Notes: generated from the sequence alone by a model not told the origin. A DNA stretch of 64,000 nucleotides from Amorphophallus konjac (GCA_022559845.1 CM040117.1:81356559-81420558); one strand, 5' to 3'; shown: positions 1 to 11,356, counted from the first letter of the stretch. Numbers and translations are program-made.

Positions 1-214
1 TTAAAAATCGCTGTGCATTGTGTGTTATTTGTGTGGTTTGATTGTTTTCGTTGTATGGTCGTGTATGAACGGAAAGTTTGAGAGAATTTGTTAATTAGCT
101 ATCATCGGTTAATTATTGTTTATCACATATTTTGTAAAAAGGGTAAAAGTTTTCGTAAAATTTGTTATCACCCAATTCACCCCCCTCTTGGGTGTCATTG
201 ATCGTGGGACTTCA
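1..214 (+). repeat. 3' end of a SIRE-like Copia LTR (left arm)
   Basis: The sequence equals 56,207-56,420, the last 214 bp of the LTR that starts at 54,144. It contains the C-rich stretch near 174-190 that is common close to the 3' end of SIRE/Maximus LTRs, and it ends with the dinucleotide CA at 213-214. No primer-binding site follows, so this is the outer end of a 3' or solo LTR, not a 5' LTR. Confidence 0.65.
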
Positions 215-216
215 GC

Positions 217-1463
217 TGTTGCATGAGCTTGTGGTTGCTGACTATTTATATTGTTTGCTGGCCTAGCTGAAGTAGTTGCTAACTGCTGCTACTGCTGCTA
301 GCTGTTGTTGATGCTATTAATGTCGCCATTGCTAAAGTAGTTGGTTGTTGCTATTGTTGCTGGCTGCATGCTGCTATTGCTCGTTGTTGTTGCAATGGTT
401 GAAGGCTACTGCTATGCTGTTGTTATTAATGACTTTACTGAAGCTGCTGACTGCTATTGCTTCATGCTATTGATGTTGTTGATGTTGAGCTTATAAATTT
501 AGTTGATTTGTTCTTAGCAGCATTTCGTTGAACACCTGATGTGCAGTACTTGGTCGGCTGAATTTGCATTCTTTTGATGGCTAGGTGGCTTGATGACTGT
601 TCCTCTAAATTCCAGTGATTCTTCATCAGTTGCATCGACTCCATGGCTTGATTGAGTCGACGTAGCCTTCATGTACCCTTTGTTGCTATGTTGTTGCTAC
701 TGTTGACTTCTACCAGAAAATCTGTCGACTAAATTTCTGAAGGTCGACTGATTTTTCAGAAAATCTGTCGACTGAACTTCTGAAGGTCAACTGATTTTAG
801 CATTCTTCTGCCCATTCTTCCTCAATGCAGCCCATCTTCATAACGTCAGTTTAGTATGTCAATCAACCTCTTTGAAGACACTTGCCAGCCCATCTTCATT
901 GTGTTTTAGTAGTGGAGAAAAGGTGCACCTGCATGTGTTGACTTACAGTCTGCCTGGCTTCAAAAAGTCTATCGACTGAATCAAACTTCAGTCGACTGAA
1001 TTCTAATTTCGGTCGACGAGTTTTGACTTGGTCGACCGAATTTTCTTTTGTCAATTGACAAGCTACTGGTTCCTTTGTCTGTCTTCATTTCTACACGACC
1101 AAGGCTCCTTACTCCTTGAGCTTCACTTAATCTTGGTTGTCACAAGGTTATTATCTTGAGCTTCACTTCCTATGTTCTTTTCCATACTCAAGATATTCAT
1201 CATTGTGGTTGCTGCAGGCTGTTTGAAGAAATCTGTCGACCCATGGAACATCAGTCGATTGATTTTGTAATTGGTCGATTGACTTTTCTTTTGTCGGTCG
1301 ACCGACTGTCCAGGCCTGAATTGAGTTCCATCCCTTCTGCTGAATGTTTGGTATGTCTGTTGACATTCTTTAACCTGAACTCAATAAATGTTGACATCAT
1401 CAAATCCATATTTGACTCATCAATGAGTCATATTCAGACATCATCAAAACCCAGGACACAACA
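217..1463 (-). repeat. Probable SIRE-like LTR fragment, inverted
   Basis: Read on the minus strand, the segment starts TGTTGTGTCC followed by a GGTTTTGATGATGTC stretch near 1,430-1,460, the usual opening of SIRE-type LTRs. It carries several GTCGAC motifs between about 725 and 1,310. The part from 217 to about 660 is rich in CTG/GTT triplets and does not look like a normal LTR end, so that boundary is uncertain. It directly follows the plus-strand LTR end, which suggests one LTR element inserted into another. Open frames inside it look like chance. Confidence 0.5.
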
Positions 1464-2230
1464 TTGGTCACGCCGATAGTCTATGTAGAGCAAAGGCTAA
1501 TCCTGCTCTGGTGATCACCATGAAGTCCTTCGTTTCTAAGCTGGCGTAATGGATCCCTGTGCAAAACTCCTTTGCTACGCTTGCTGTAGAGGAGGAGGCA
1601 AGTCACTCCACTCCATCGCGGATTGTGACTCGGGAAACCACGTCTGACTTAGCTGATGGGGCGGGGTCACAGAATCAGGGTTCAGAGAGTAGTGGACTCG
1701 GCTTGGTTGAGTTACCCCATTCGCATTCTGCTCCTAGCCTCCTACAAACGAGGGGAATCAAAATTTGAATTCTCTTTCCTTGAAGAAGGTTTCTACGCAA
1801 GGCAATAGTGCTTCCCCTCAAGAGGAAACAGTGTGCTCCACTTGTAAAAGTGGGGAACCCAGCGTGATTCTCTCTTCACTCTCCCACCAGTCGTTCCCTA
1901 TTTTGGTGGAGCCGCACTACGCTCCAACAATTGTGATTCTGGGAAAGAAAGCACCAATGTGACCAAATCTCCACCATCCATGCGCACACCCACATGCACT
2001 CTGATGGAAGTGGAGAAAGATGATGTAGGTAACTCTTACTCACCTTATTTAAATTCAAAATTCAACTCCCTTAGTGCGGTTGATGAGTTAGAAATAATCA
2101 AGGGGTGAGATAACCTTGTTCCTCTGGTTAAAGGAAAAGGTAAAGGTAAGGGACAAGAGGATAATGTGTAAGGCCATGGAAAAGAAAACTAAGCATGCTA
2201 TTATTGCATGAGAGAGAAGAGGATAATGTG
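1464..2230 (+). pseudogene. LINE fragment: end of ORF1 and ORF1-ORF2 spacer
   Basis: A frame near 1,549-1,768 reads W-I-P-V-Q-N-S-F-A-T-L-A followed by an acidic and Ser-rich tail, resembling the C-terminal tail of plant LINE ORF1 (gag-like) proteins. A second short open frame follows at 1,765-1,962. The LINE is broken at 2,230 by the Tat element, and the start of its ORF2 reappears at 9,829. The 5 bp atgtg at 2,226-2,230 are the target duplication of that insertion. The ORF1 N-terminus is missing, replaced by the inverted LTR. The same fragment is at 57,670-58,436. Confidence 0.6.
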
Positions 2231-3011
2231 TGGAGAGGGGGATTTCTGTAGCCCACTCAAAGAGCAGCCCAATAAGACCCAACAGGGTCCAACGAGGCAA
2301 GCTCACCTGAGTGACAGCCCACAGGGCCCACTTAGGAAAGAAAAGCCCAATGAACAAACACTCGAGGAACCAACTCTCCCCGGCGGCCCCTAGGCTCGGA
2401 GGGCCCGAGTAATGGTCAGGTCACAAGGAGGGTCCGGCCCAAGCCGTTTCCCCGCCCAGGAGAGACAGGCATTCGCCGACCTATCCAACCCCTCTTTCGC
2501 CGAGCTATGCTCATCGCCCGGACAGGGCTGGCATTTCAGAAGCTCGGCCAGACCAGATATTATCCGTTCATGCTGCCGTTAAGAGTCCCCAACGGACAGG
2601 GGAATCAAGAAGCCACTGGACTTCGAGGCGATAGCGTTCCCACGATAAGGCCATGAAACCCCACGTTGCGGACGTAACTCCCGCCGGAAACCCCTCAACT
2701 TTCAGGACTCCTGAAGGTGGCGTACTATTTAAACCAGGGATACCCTCCGGTGGAAGGTAAGGGCCATTAAGGCACTCATACACCCAAACTCCTGAGCACA
2801 ATCCGCTTCACCCCTTTGGTGGAGAGGAATCTTGCGCACTAGTTTTTCTCCTCCCCATTATTGCTTCCACCACAGCTCTACTGACTTAACCATCGGAGGG
2901 TTTTTCCCCAGGGAAACCCCCTGGGCCCTCTGATACGTTTCCCTGTCTTGCAGTTCATCTTCTGGTGATCCATAGCCCGCTCAGGACACAGCGCGAGATT
3001 TCGCCTCTTCA
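2231..3011 (+). repeat. 5' LTR of the Tat element (left copy)
   Basis: It is 781 bp long, begins TGGAGAGGGG and ends CGCCTCTTCA. It matches 8,953-9,732 nearly base for base, with scattered substitutions. The primer-binding site starts 2 bp after its end. Confidence 0.92.
2726..2733 (+). promoter_or_regulatory. Possible TATA box in the Tat LTR
   Basis: TATTTAAA lies about 285 bp before the LTR end. The same block is conserved in the right arm (near 58,931). Only position and sequence support it. Confidence 0.4.
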
Positions 3012-3013
3012 TC

Positions 3014-3031
3014 TGGTGCCGTCTGTGGGAA
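3014..3031 (+). other. Primer-binding site, tRNA-Asp-like
   Basis: TGGTGCCGTCTGTGGGAA sits 2 bp after the 5' LTR. The right-arm copy reads TGGCGCCGTC at its start, closer to the tRNA-Asp type site usual for Tat and Athila elements. Confidence 0.7.
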
Positions 3032-3048
3032 ACGCACGAAGAGCCAAG

Positions 3049-4390
3049 ATGGTGAGAAGAAGCTCAGAGAGGAGGTCCGCTGGCGAGAGGGGTAAGGCCA
3101 TGGTGGCAGCAGAAGATGGCCCCTCTAGGGCCTCACAGAACCCTCCCTCCAACGCCAGCGTCCCCACCAACGGGCCGCCGCCCCTTCCGATGGCGACAGA
3201 GGTACCCCCCAACGGTGGCGACGAGGTCTTCCAGGCCCTCAATAAGAAGCTTGACGTCCTCGTGGAGCTCATGAGGGCCCAGGCGGCAAGGGATGCCAGG
3301 TCCCGCGCCCCGTCCGGGAGCCCCCCCCCCCCCCATCGAAGTGCGTCCCAGCATACCGCCGGGGGCCGCTTCACCCTCCGCGGTCAGTAGCTCATCCACA
3401 ACAATGTTGGAGGACCCTCACAAGCTCCGCCCCCTGAGCAAGAGGCTTCCTCCACGCCCAAAAAAGGGAAACAGGGGGCGAGGCCTCCGCGCCTGGGTGC
3501 TGACGTTCCTGAGGATCGCCACGACGCTCCCCCCAGTCCCACGGCACGACCGCAGCTGGAACTATCCCTCCGACTGAGGGATTTCGAAAGACGTTTTGCA
3601 GAGCAAGAGCGCGCCCTCCGCGCCCTGCAGAAAACCTCTTTCCCGGAGGACGAGGAGAAATCCCCTTTCTCTGAATACATGTTGAAGGCAGAGGTGTCTC
3701 CCAGAACCTCCATTCCGACCTTCAAGCTCTATGATGGCCAGGGCGACCCTGCCGACCACTACGACAGCTTCGACGCCCTGGTAACTCTGCATGGAACGCC
3801 GGATCCTATCAAATGCCGAGCCTTTGCGGCCACCTGGTCCAAGGTGCTCAGGCATGGTTCCGGGCCCTCACCCCTGGGTCCATCCGGGACTTCAGGCAAT
3901 TCGGGCGAGTCTTCAAGGAAAGCTTCGCCGGGAGCGCCCCCCCAAGGTCAGTAGCGGGGCTCCTGGCCCTCAAACAGGCGCAAGGGGAAAGGCTCCGGGC
4001 TTATGTCCACCGATTTAAATCGGAAGCCCTCAGAATTCCCCGCCTGGATGTGGCCTCGGCCACGACCACTCTGACCTGGGGCACCTGGGACGAGAATCTT
4101 CGCCGCGAACTGGTCCTCCACCCACCCTCGACCCTTGCCGAGCTAGTGACTCTGGCACTGCGCCACGCCGAGTACGAAGAAGTACTCAGCGCTTGCCAAG
4201 ACACAACCGGCTGGGGTCGGGAGGGGGACAAGAAGCGGGCCTCCGAGCGAAATCCTGGCTCGGGCAAGAAGCGCGATCGGGAAGGAGAGCGCAAACGGAA
4301 GTATGAGCGATACACCCTGTTGACCGCGCCAGTCTACGAGATCTATGAAGACATCAAAGACTCGGGACTCCTCCGCCAGCCTGAACCAAT
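3049..4390 (+). pseudogene. Tat gag, frameshifted
   Basis: The gag frame starts at the ATG at 3,049, 38 bp after the LTR. It encodes a Ser/Arg and Pro-rich N-terminal region, then a retrotransposon gag core recognisable from motifs such as FKLYDGQGDPADHYDSF (about 3,721-3,771) and AQAWFRALTPGSIRDF (about 3,849-3,896), then a Lys/Arg-rich tail. The frame is lost in the long C-run near 3,325-3,340, regained further on, and lost again near 3,833, where one C is missing compared with the right arm. No zinc knuckle is present before the frame meets the internal deletion. It would not yield a full gag protein. Confidence 0.75.
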
Positions 4391-5575
4391 GAGATCGAAG
4401 CCAACCCCGACAAAGTCCAGGCCATCCTTGACATGCGCCCGCCCACGTGCGTTAAAGACGTCCAGCGTCTGACAGGGCGTGTTGCCGCACTCACCCGTTT
4501 CCTGTCCCGTGCGGCCGAACGATGCTTACCCTTCTTCAAACTGATGAGGGGATCCAAGCTAGCATCTGCTCCGTTCGCATGGGATGAGGAATGCCAGACA
4601 GCATTCATCGAGCTAAAGAACTTCCTGGCTTCGCCACCGGTGCTCTCCAAGCCCGTCCCAGGCGAAGTCTTGCTGCTCTACCTCTCGGTGACGCCATCCA
4701 CGGTCAGCTCGGTCCTAGTTAGAAATGACTCAGGAATCGAAAGACCGGTCTACTACACCAGTAAGGTGCTCAATGAGGCCAAACAGAGGTACCCCGCAAT
4801 CGAGAAACTCGTGCTAGCATTGGTTACCTCCGCAAGGCGCCTCCGACCCTACTTCCAGGGGCACCCCATCACCGTGCTAACCGGCGAGCCGTTGAAGAAG
4901 ATTCTGGCCCACCTCGAGGCCTCAGGGCGACTCCTCAAATGGGCCATTATGCTCGGGGCCTACGACATCTCGTACCGGCCACGATCAGCAATCAAAGGCC
5001 AAGCGCTCGCCGACTTCATTGCCGAAAGCACCATCCCGGCCGAAGACAGGCCTCCGACCACGACCGGGCCAACCTGGGAACTGTTCGTCGATGGATCGTC
5101 CAATTCGGCAGGCAGCGGTGCGGGGATCCTCCTGAGGTCTCCCGAAGGGATAGAGCTACCGTACGCCTTGAAATTCAACTTTCAGGCATCCAACAATGCT
5201 TCCGAGTACGAGGCCCTTATCTCGGGAGCACGCATGGCCCGACGGTTGGGGGTCGAGCGAGTCAGGATCCACACCGACTCTCAGCTGGTCGCAGGTCAGG
5301 TGAACGGTGAGTATGAAGCTCGGGAGGCAACCGTGATCAAATACCTTCAGTTGGTCCGGAGCCTGGCCCAACAGTTCAAGGAATTTGGGGTAGTCCGGGT
5401 AGCTCGGGAGCAAAACTCTCGGGCAGATGCCCTCTCTCGATTGGCCTCCTCCCTAGACCCGGAAGGTACACGATCGGTCCTCCTAGAAGAGCTAGAGCGC
5501 CCGAGCATCGACACGGAGCTCCTCGCCGTTGACTCGGCCACTCCAAGTGACTGGCACTCCCCCTACCTGTCCTAG
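4391..5575 (+). pseudogene. Tat pol fragment: RT end, RNase H, second RNase H
   Basis: Translation starts mid-domain at EIEANPDKVQ, normally near the end of gypsy reverse transcriptase, so protease and the RT palm with its catalytic Asp residues are absent. The conserved thumb segment (LTGRVAALTRFLSRAAERC) is followed by the usual RNase H (LYLSVTPSTVSSVLV, RPVYYTSKVLNEA). From about 5,083 a second RNase H begins with FVDGSSNSAGSGAGILL and ends with REQNSRADALSRLAS. This second domain is the archaeal-type RNase H found only in the Tat lineage. The reading frame is open from the junction to the TAG at 5,573. There is no start codon context of its own; 4,433 is just an internal Met. Confidence 0.85.
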
Positions 5576-5620
5576 CTACAGGACTCCCAAGAGCCCTCCG
5601 ACCCTCGGGAAGCCCGCCCA

Positions 5621-6787
5621 ATGAAGTATCAAGCTCGGCACTTCGTCGTCCTCGACAACACTCTCTACCGAAGATCGTTCTCCGGTCCCCTCCTGAAGTG
5701 CCTCGGTCCCAACGAAGCAAGCCGAGCCATCCAAGAGATTCACCAAGGCCTGTGCGGAGTGCATGCAGGAGGTCGGCCGCTTGCCAGGATCCTGCTACGG
5801 CAGGGGTACTGGTGGCCCACCCTGCAGCGCGACTGCACGGCTCACGCACGGCAGTGCGACCGTTGCCAGCGGTTCGACCATTTGGTTCATCAGCCAGCTA
5901 CGGAACTTGTCACCCTAGCCGAGCCTTACCCTTTCGCTCGGTGGGGAATCGATATCCTTGGGCCATTCTCGACGGCCCAGTCCCAGAAGAAGTTCATCAT
6001 CGTCGCCATCGACTACTTCACCAAGTGCATCGAGGCCGAGGCTACGGAAAGGATCACCGAGACAGTCGTTTGGGGCTTTGTTTGGAAATCGATCATTTGT
6101 CGCTTTGGCATCCCCTGAGTGATAGTAAGCGATAACGGTCGGCAATTCGACTCTTGGTATTTCTGAGACAGATGTGCCGACCTAAATATCCGCAACCACT
6201 TCACTTCGGTCGCCCACCCTCAGGCCAACGGGCTGGTTGAAAATACCAACAAGACTATCTTAAAAGGCATAAAAACCAGACTCGATAAGGCTAAGGGTAG
6301 CTGGCTCAAGGAATTGCCTAGCGTACTATGGTCGCACCGAACGACCCCCAGGACGACAATTGGTGAAATCCCTTTTCAGTTGGTATATGGCACCGAAGCC
6401 GTCGTTCCATTAGAGATCGCCAATCCGTCTCTCCGAGTGATCAGCTTCTCACCCGAGGCAAACGGGCAAAAGTTGCTCGAGAACCTCGACCTGGCAGACG
6501 AACTCCGAGAGATCGCGAACATCCGAGCAACAGAGTACCAGCGCCGCCTCACTCGATACTACAACGCCAAGGTCCGAGACAGACGTTTCCAACCGGGGGA
6601 CTTCGTCCTCAGGAAGGCCGAAGCCTCTCGACCACTGGAGGTGGCGGGCAAGCTATCCCCCAACTGGGAAGGCCCCTACCGAGTGATAGAGACGCTCGGG
6701 AAAGGTGCGTACAGGCTAGCTACAATGGAAGGGGAACCCATTCCCCGGACATGGAATGCGACCACACTACGCAGATTCTATTTCTAA
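5621..6787 (+). pseudogene. Tat integrase with two internal stops
   Basis: The N-terminal zinc-binding part (HQGLCGVHAGGRPLARI, then CDRCQRF) is followed by the catalytic core with WGIDILGPF and, after a stop, VSDNGRQFDS. The C-terminal part 6,314-6,787 contains LRKAEASRPLEVAGKL and GPYRVIETLGKGAYRL and ends TWNATTLRRFYF, the usual end of Tat integrases. TGA at 6,116-6,118 interrupts the catalytic core and is shared with the right arm. A second TGA at 6,164-6,166 is unique to this arm. The protein is therefore broken between its first and second catalytic Asp. Confidence 0.85.
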
Positions 6788-6912
6788 AGTTGTATAGCAA
6801 GATTGAATGAAATAAAATTCCCTCTCCATTCATTCAAATAATTGTTGGTACATCAGATAGGCAAATGCCAGTACATCACATAGCAAAAAGCAAAAATCCG
6901 TCTAACACCGCT
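6788..6912. other. Short spacer after integrase
   Basis: An A+T-rich stretch of 125 bp lies between the integrase stop and the end of the antisense gene. It holds AATAAA on the plus strand near 6,810, a possible polyadenylation signal. Confidence 0.35.
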
Positions 6913-8514
6913 TCAAGAGGCCATCGCTCGGATGACTCGGTCTTGATCTCCTCGCGTCCAGCCACTGACTCTGCCTCGTGTTGAAACTGGCTCGGACAAG
7001 AGGTGGTCGAGCCAGTTGGCTCGGGTGGCCCGTGACAAAGGTGACAGAGGGAACCGCTCCGCCCTGGGCACCCCGCCAGAAGGCTCTACTCGAGCGACGG
7101 AGCTGACCGCCTCGCGCACCACGGTCAGTTGGGGTTGTGACGCCTCCCCGGGTGAACCCCCAACCTCGATCGGCGCCGTGGGATCGACCGCACCGGCAAC
7201 TTCAAGCACTTGGGGCTGCAACGCCCTCGCGGGTGAACCCCCAGCCCTGCCTGTCTCGGCCCGCACCTCGCCGACCGAGACATCACCGACTCCGACCGAT
7301 CCCCCGGTCTCAGCGTCAACTACTTCAACATCGGCCCCCTCTACCCCCGTGGGGGGGGAGAGCCGACCCATCGCTGCCCTCTGAAGGGCCCCCGGTCTCC
7401 TCGGCCCCCTCTCGCCTGGCAGGTGGGGGAGCTGGCCTCGAGGGGTCGGCCCCATCTTGCCCCCGAGAGGGGAGCGCCGCCGAGCCGGAGTCACCCCCGG
7501 CGGTAGTAGGAAGACCTGCCTTCTTGGCCCGTTTCCTGGCCTTCGTGGCCTCCCGTAACTTTCCCGCCGTGGGATCCTTGCGCTTCGTACCAGTTGGTCG
7601 TGAAGATCCCTCGGGGGCCACCCCCTTGCCCTTATCTCGGGCTTGGGCATGACCCGCAGAAGCATCTGGTTCGTCGGCCGCCGAGTCATCTCCCAGATCA
7701 ATGACATCAGTAGCTTCCTCCAGAGGTTTCCGCCTCACGTCTGCAACAAAGGAAGAAGACCCGGTCAGGAGAAAGAAAGTAACTACCACCCCAAGAGAAG
7801 AACCTCGAGAGCGGTACCTGTCGATGTCAACCGCGTAAGAAAACACCGTTCGATGTTCTCCGGCGTCACCAGCTCCTCGGTCGACTGACGGTTATCCAGC
7901 AGACGAGCGGCCTGCCGCTCCACGTGGGGAGGGAACTCCTCCTGGCGAGGGGGAAGATTCGGATGAAAATTGGGCGAGACCAGACATCTCCAAGACTCGT
8001 TCGTCGCCTCCGCCTTCACCCAGAAGAATTGGGTCTTCCACCCCTTGTGCGAGGAGTCCTTCGCTGCGAGTGAGATGCAACTCATGTTCCTCCTCGCCTG
8101 GATAAAGTAGAAGCCCTTCCCCGCCGACGGGTGTGCTTTCAACTCGAAAAAATAGTGAAAGAGGTCCAAGGAAGGAAAAATGTCGTGCTGACGACAGAGA
8201 ATCCGAAAGGCGGAAAGAAGGAGATACGAGTTGGCCACCAACTGAATAGGCGCCAACCGGAAAAACTCGAGAAGCTTAAGTACAAAAGGCTCGCAGGGAA
8301 GGCAGAACCCACTCTTCCAAGCCAGAAGAAAAGTGTAAATGTGCCCCGTACGGCTGTCCAGACTCGTCTCATACGGGGCGGCGGCAGCAAAGCTGTACCT
8401 GAGAGGCAAGCGAAAACGATGCTCCAGCTTCCTCACCTCGGCTTCCCCCAACTCACTGCAATTGGGGACGGGCTCCCGCCTCACCTGCTCGATTTCCAAA
8501 GGCAGATCCGCCAT
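6913..8514 (-). pseudogene. Spliced antisense gene of the Tat element
   Basis: The frame starts at the ATG at 8,514 (MADLPLEIEQVRREP). Exon 1 runs to 7,818. A 77-nt intron with GTACCG and TTGCAG ends follows, and exon 2 starts at 7,740 with the frame joining exactly (phase 1). Exon 1 holds a domain (GHIYTFLLAWKSGFCLPCEP, LAPIQLVANSYLLLSAF) that I recognise as the 'putative gypsy type transposon' family (Transposase_28), a known antisense ORF of Tat elements. Exon 2 is basic with likely nuclear signals (KARKRAKKAG). The frame shifts in a G-run near 7,351-7,358; the remaining reading continues in another frame to about 6,913. Function is unknown for the whole family. Confidence 0.7.
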
Positions 8515-8939
8515 CGAGCTGGAATATGATCCCTCGCACGAGCTCGAAGACTCCGGGGGGGAAGGAAGTTACCGAACCGCCTCCGCGGTTATCCTCGCCA
8601 ACTCCTCAAACGCCGCCGCAAGACTTTGCGTCTCCACTGTGCTCTCACGGCGCATCAAGGAGCCCCAGAAGTAAAGAAACTAAGGAAAGCCTAAAACCCT
8701 GAGAAGCCTAGAATGACGAACAGCGCCCAACGCCTATAAAACCCTGGAGGAAGGCGACGCGTCGTTCCGTGCTCCGAGAAAAGGGGGGCCCCTTCATTTC
8801 AAATCCGTCAGGATCATCATTACGGGCCCAGGTGACCACTACACGTGGCTCCATAACGCCAACAGAATTCCACCCACCTGAGACACGCCAGTCCAAAGCC
8901 TCAAAAACTACTCGACCGAGCCTCCATGGCTCGGGAGTT

Positions 8940-8952
8940 GGAGGGGGACAAG
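8940..8952 (+). other. Polypurine tract of the Tat element
   Basis: GGAGGGGGACAAG directly abuts the 3' LTR start at 8,953, the position needed for plus-strand priming. Confidence 0.8.
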
Positions 8953-9732
8953 TGGAGAGGGGGATTTCTGCAGCCCACTCAAAGAGCAGCCCAACAAGAC
9001 CCAACAGGGTCCAACGAGGCAAGCTCACCTGAGTGACAGCCCACATGGCCCACTTAGGAAGAAAAGCCCAATGAACAAACACTCGAGGAACCAACTCTCC
9101 CCGACGGCCCTTAGGCTCGGAGGGCCCGAGTAATGGTCAGGTCACAAGGAGGGTCCGGCCCAAGCCGTTTCCCCGCCCGGGAGAGACAGGCATTCGCCGA
9201 CCTATCCAACCCCTCTTTCGCCGAGCTATGCTCATCGCCCGGACAGGGCTGGCATTTCAGAAGCTCAGCCAGACCGGATATTATCCATTCATACTACCGT
9301 TAAGAGTCCCCACCGGACAGGGGAATCAAGAAGCCACCGGACTTCGAGGCGATAACGTTCCCACGATAAGGCCATGAAAGCCCACGTTGAGGACGTAACT
9401 CCCGCCGGAAACCCCTCAGCTTGCAGGGCCCCTGAAGGCGGTGTACCATTTAAACCAGGGATACCCTCCGGTGGAAGGTAAGGGCCATTAAGGCACTCAT
9501 ACACCCAAACTCCTAAGCATAATCTGCTTCACCCCTCTGGTGGAGAGGAATCTCGCACACTAGTTTTTCTCCTCCCCATTATTACTTCCACCACAGCTCT
9601 ACTGACTTAACCATCGGAGGGTTTTTCCCCAAGGAAACCCTCTGGGCCCTCTGATACGTTTCCCTGTCTTGCAGTTCATCTTCTGGTGATCCACAGCCCG
9701 CTCAGGACACAGCGCGAGATTTCGCCTCTTCA
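8953..9732 (+). repeat. 3' LTR of the Tat element
   Basis: This is the 780-bp partner of 2,231-3,011. It is followed by the target duplication atgtg and then the interrupted LINE. Confidence 0.92.
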
Positions 9733-11356
9733 ATGTGTATATCCTTTAATCCAAAAGAGCAAACCTGCGCGCTAACTAACTCATCTGTGTGGTTGATGTT
9801 TTATTCTTACTAGTTGCTATGAAGATTCTTGCTTGGAATGTTAGAGGGATGAAGAATCCCCGTAAGTGTAAAGAACTTAGGAATTATATTCAATCTTCTT
9901 GTGCATATATTGTTATCTTAGTACAAACCAAAATTAAACCCTTGCAATCCATGTTTATAAAGAATATCATGTGGCCGAAGGAGACCACTTAAATAATGAT
10001 TCTCACAATCATGGGGGTCGGGTCTGGGTCCTTTGGAATCCTTCCACCATCGACCTTCGTCTTGTGCACTCCAGTGATCATCTTCTCCATGTCAAGGGGG
10101 TAGATATGAAATTAAGGTGGTCACCATTTTCTCTTAACTACAGTCTATATATGCTTCCAACAGCGCCCAAGAGCGCACTAAACTTTGGGCTGATCTCACT
10201 TCTATTACTCCGGGTCTTTAGACCACTTCCCCTTGGGTGGTCTTGGGTGGCGGCCGGCCTGCATGTTCCGAATTGCTTACTTGATGAGTTTAACAATTGC
10301 ATTAGTTCTTCTGGCCTCATGCATGGATCTTCGTTCAGTAGGGGATATTTTGTCTTTAATTGGTGCGTGCAATAGGGTTTCGTGTCCTCATCACATTCTT
10401 GCTAGACTTTTAATTGGGTGCCTCATCAACAGGGGAATGCATGCATGTACACTCGGGACACCCGGACAACTTGCTTACTTATCGTTCCCCTCTTACCTCT
10501 GATCATTCTCCTATATATGCTTGTCACCACTAATTATGTTGTGGCTACTCATCCCAAGCCATTCAGATTTTTCATTATGTGGGCTTCCCATTCCCAATTC
10601 TTAGGTGTGGTTAAACAGGCAGGCGGGCGTGGTTGGTTGGTTGGTTCACAAAGCCTACATAGTTTACAAAAAAAAAAAAGCTGCATGCGACCAAGCTAGC
10701 CCTTAAGGGCTTGGAATCGCGATTCTTTTTGGGTTGTGACCAAAAATGTTAATCAAGACCGAGAGTCATCTTGAAAGCTGGTAGACCAACTTGCAAGTTG
10801 ACCCTCAAAGTTGAAGTCAGCTTAATTTGTCAGACAAAAATCTAGGCAGCTAGATCTGGCTGACTCATAAGTGATTCCAACACCAATTTTTTTTTTTTTT
10901 TTTTTTTTTTGCTTCTATCCAGGCTACAAGGCAGACCAATCTCATTAGGAAATACATTGCGGAGGATGGGTCTCTATCATTGAGGATATTTATTGCTCAG
11001 GGTTAAATCAAGGACAATAATCTAGGTCGCCTGTACATCTCCCTTTGCAATTTCCTCTACAAAATCATTTCTCAAATATATCCTTGCTGACCGCCTCCAG
11101 CACATTATGCCCAAAATCAGCAGCCACAATCAATCTGCTTTCATAAACGGCCGCAGCATTCATCACAACATTCTTCTACTAAGCGAATGGCCTTGTTTGG
11201 GATAACTCTGCCGTGAGTAGAAGAATTTGCCTCAAAGCATCCCTTCACAAAGCTTTTCATTCTGTGAACCAAGATTTTATCTACTATATGACCCCATATC
11301 ATGAGTTTTTCCCGACTTTGGGTTCACCGAATCCGTGAGTGCCCGGAAACTCCTAG
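9733..11356 (+). pseudogene. LINE ORF2 remnant (endonuclease and reverse transcriptase)
   Basis: ORF2 begins at the ATG at 9,829 with MKILAWNVRGMKNPRKCKEL, the opening of the endonuclease domain of plant L1-type LINEs. Frames then break repeatedly. At about 11,030-11,300 fragments such as RLQHIMPKISSHNQSAF, then NGRSIHHNILLLSE, are recognisable as the start of the reverse transcriptase domain. A T-run of over 20 bases lies near 10,888-10,910. The catalytic part of RT is cut off at 11,356 by the next element. This copy is dead. Confidence 0.8.

Larger units (their letters stand above)
1..7799 (+). repeat. Left arm of a long direct duplication
   Basis: This stretch matches 56,207-64,000 in the same orientation. 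The offset is exactly 56,206 over the first 2.2 kb and drifts only to 56,200-56,201 further on because of small indels. By eye the arms differ at about 1-2% of positions, for example a shared gag codon is intact here but TAG at 59,470. The copy includes an LTR end, an inverted LTR fragment, the LINE 5' part and the Tat element. Position 1 falls inside an LTR whose start would lie outside the window, so the true left edge is not visible. Confidence 0.95.
2231..9732 (+). mobile_element. Ty3/gypsy Tat-lineage retrotransposon, internally deleted
   Basis: The element is bounded by 781- and 780-bp LTRs (TGGAGAGG...CTCTTCA) and a perfect 5-bp target duplication, atgtg, at 2,226-2,230 and 9,733-9,737. 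In order it holds a primer site, gag, the end of reverse transcriptase with RNase H, a second RNase H, integrase, an antisense gene, a polypurine tract and the 3' LTR. The second RNase H and the antisense gene are hallmarks of the Tat lineage (for example Retand). Protease and most of reverse transcriptase are missing at a junction near 4,388. The LTRs differ by a few percent by eye, so the insertion is not recent. Stops and frameshifts make it non-autonomous. Confidence 0.9.

Noticed and set aside
1156..1479. 107-codon frame, duplicated at 57,362
   Set aside because: It lies in the inverted LTR fragment; it is identical in both arms because the arms are recent copies, and it has no recognisable domain.
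3009..3399. Minus-strand frames over Tat gag
   Set aside because: They mirror the GC-rich gag frame and have no features of their own.
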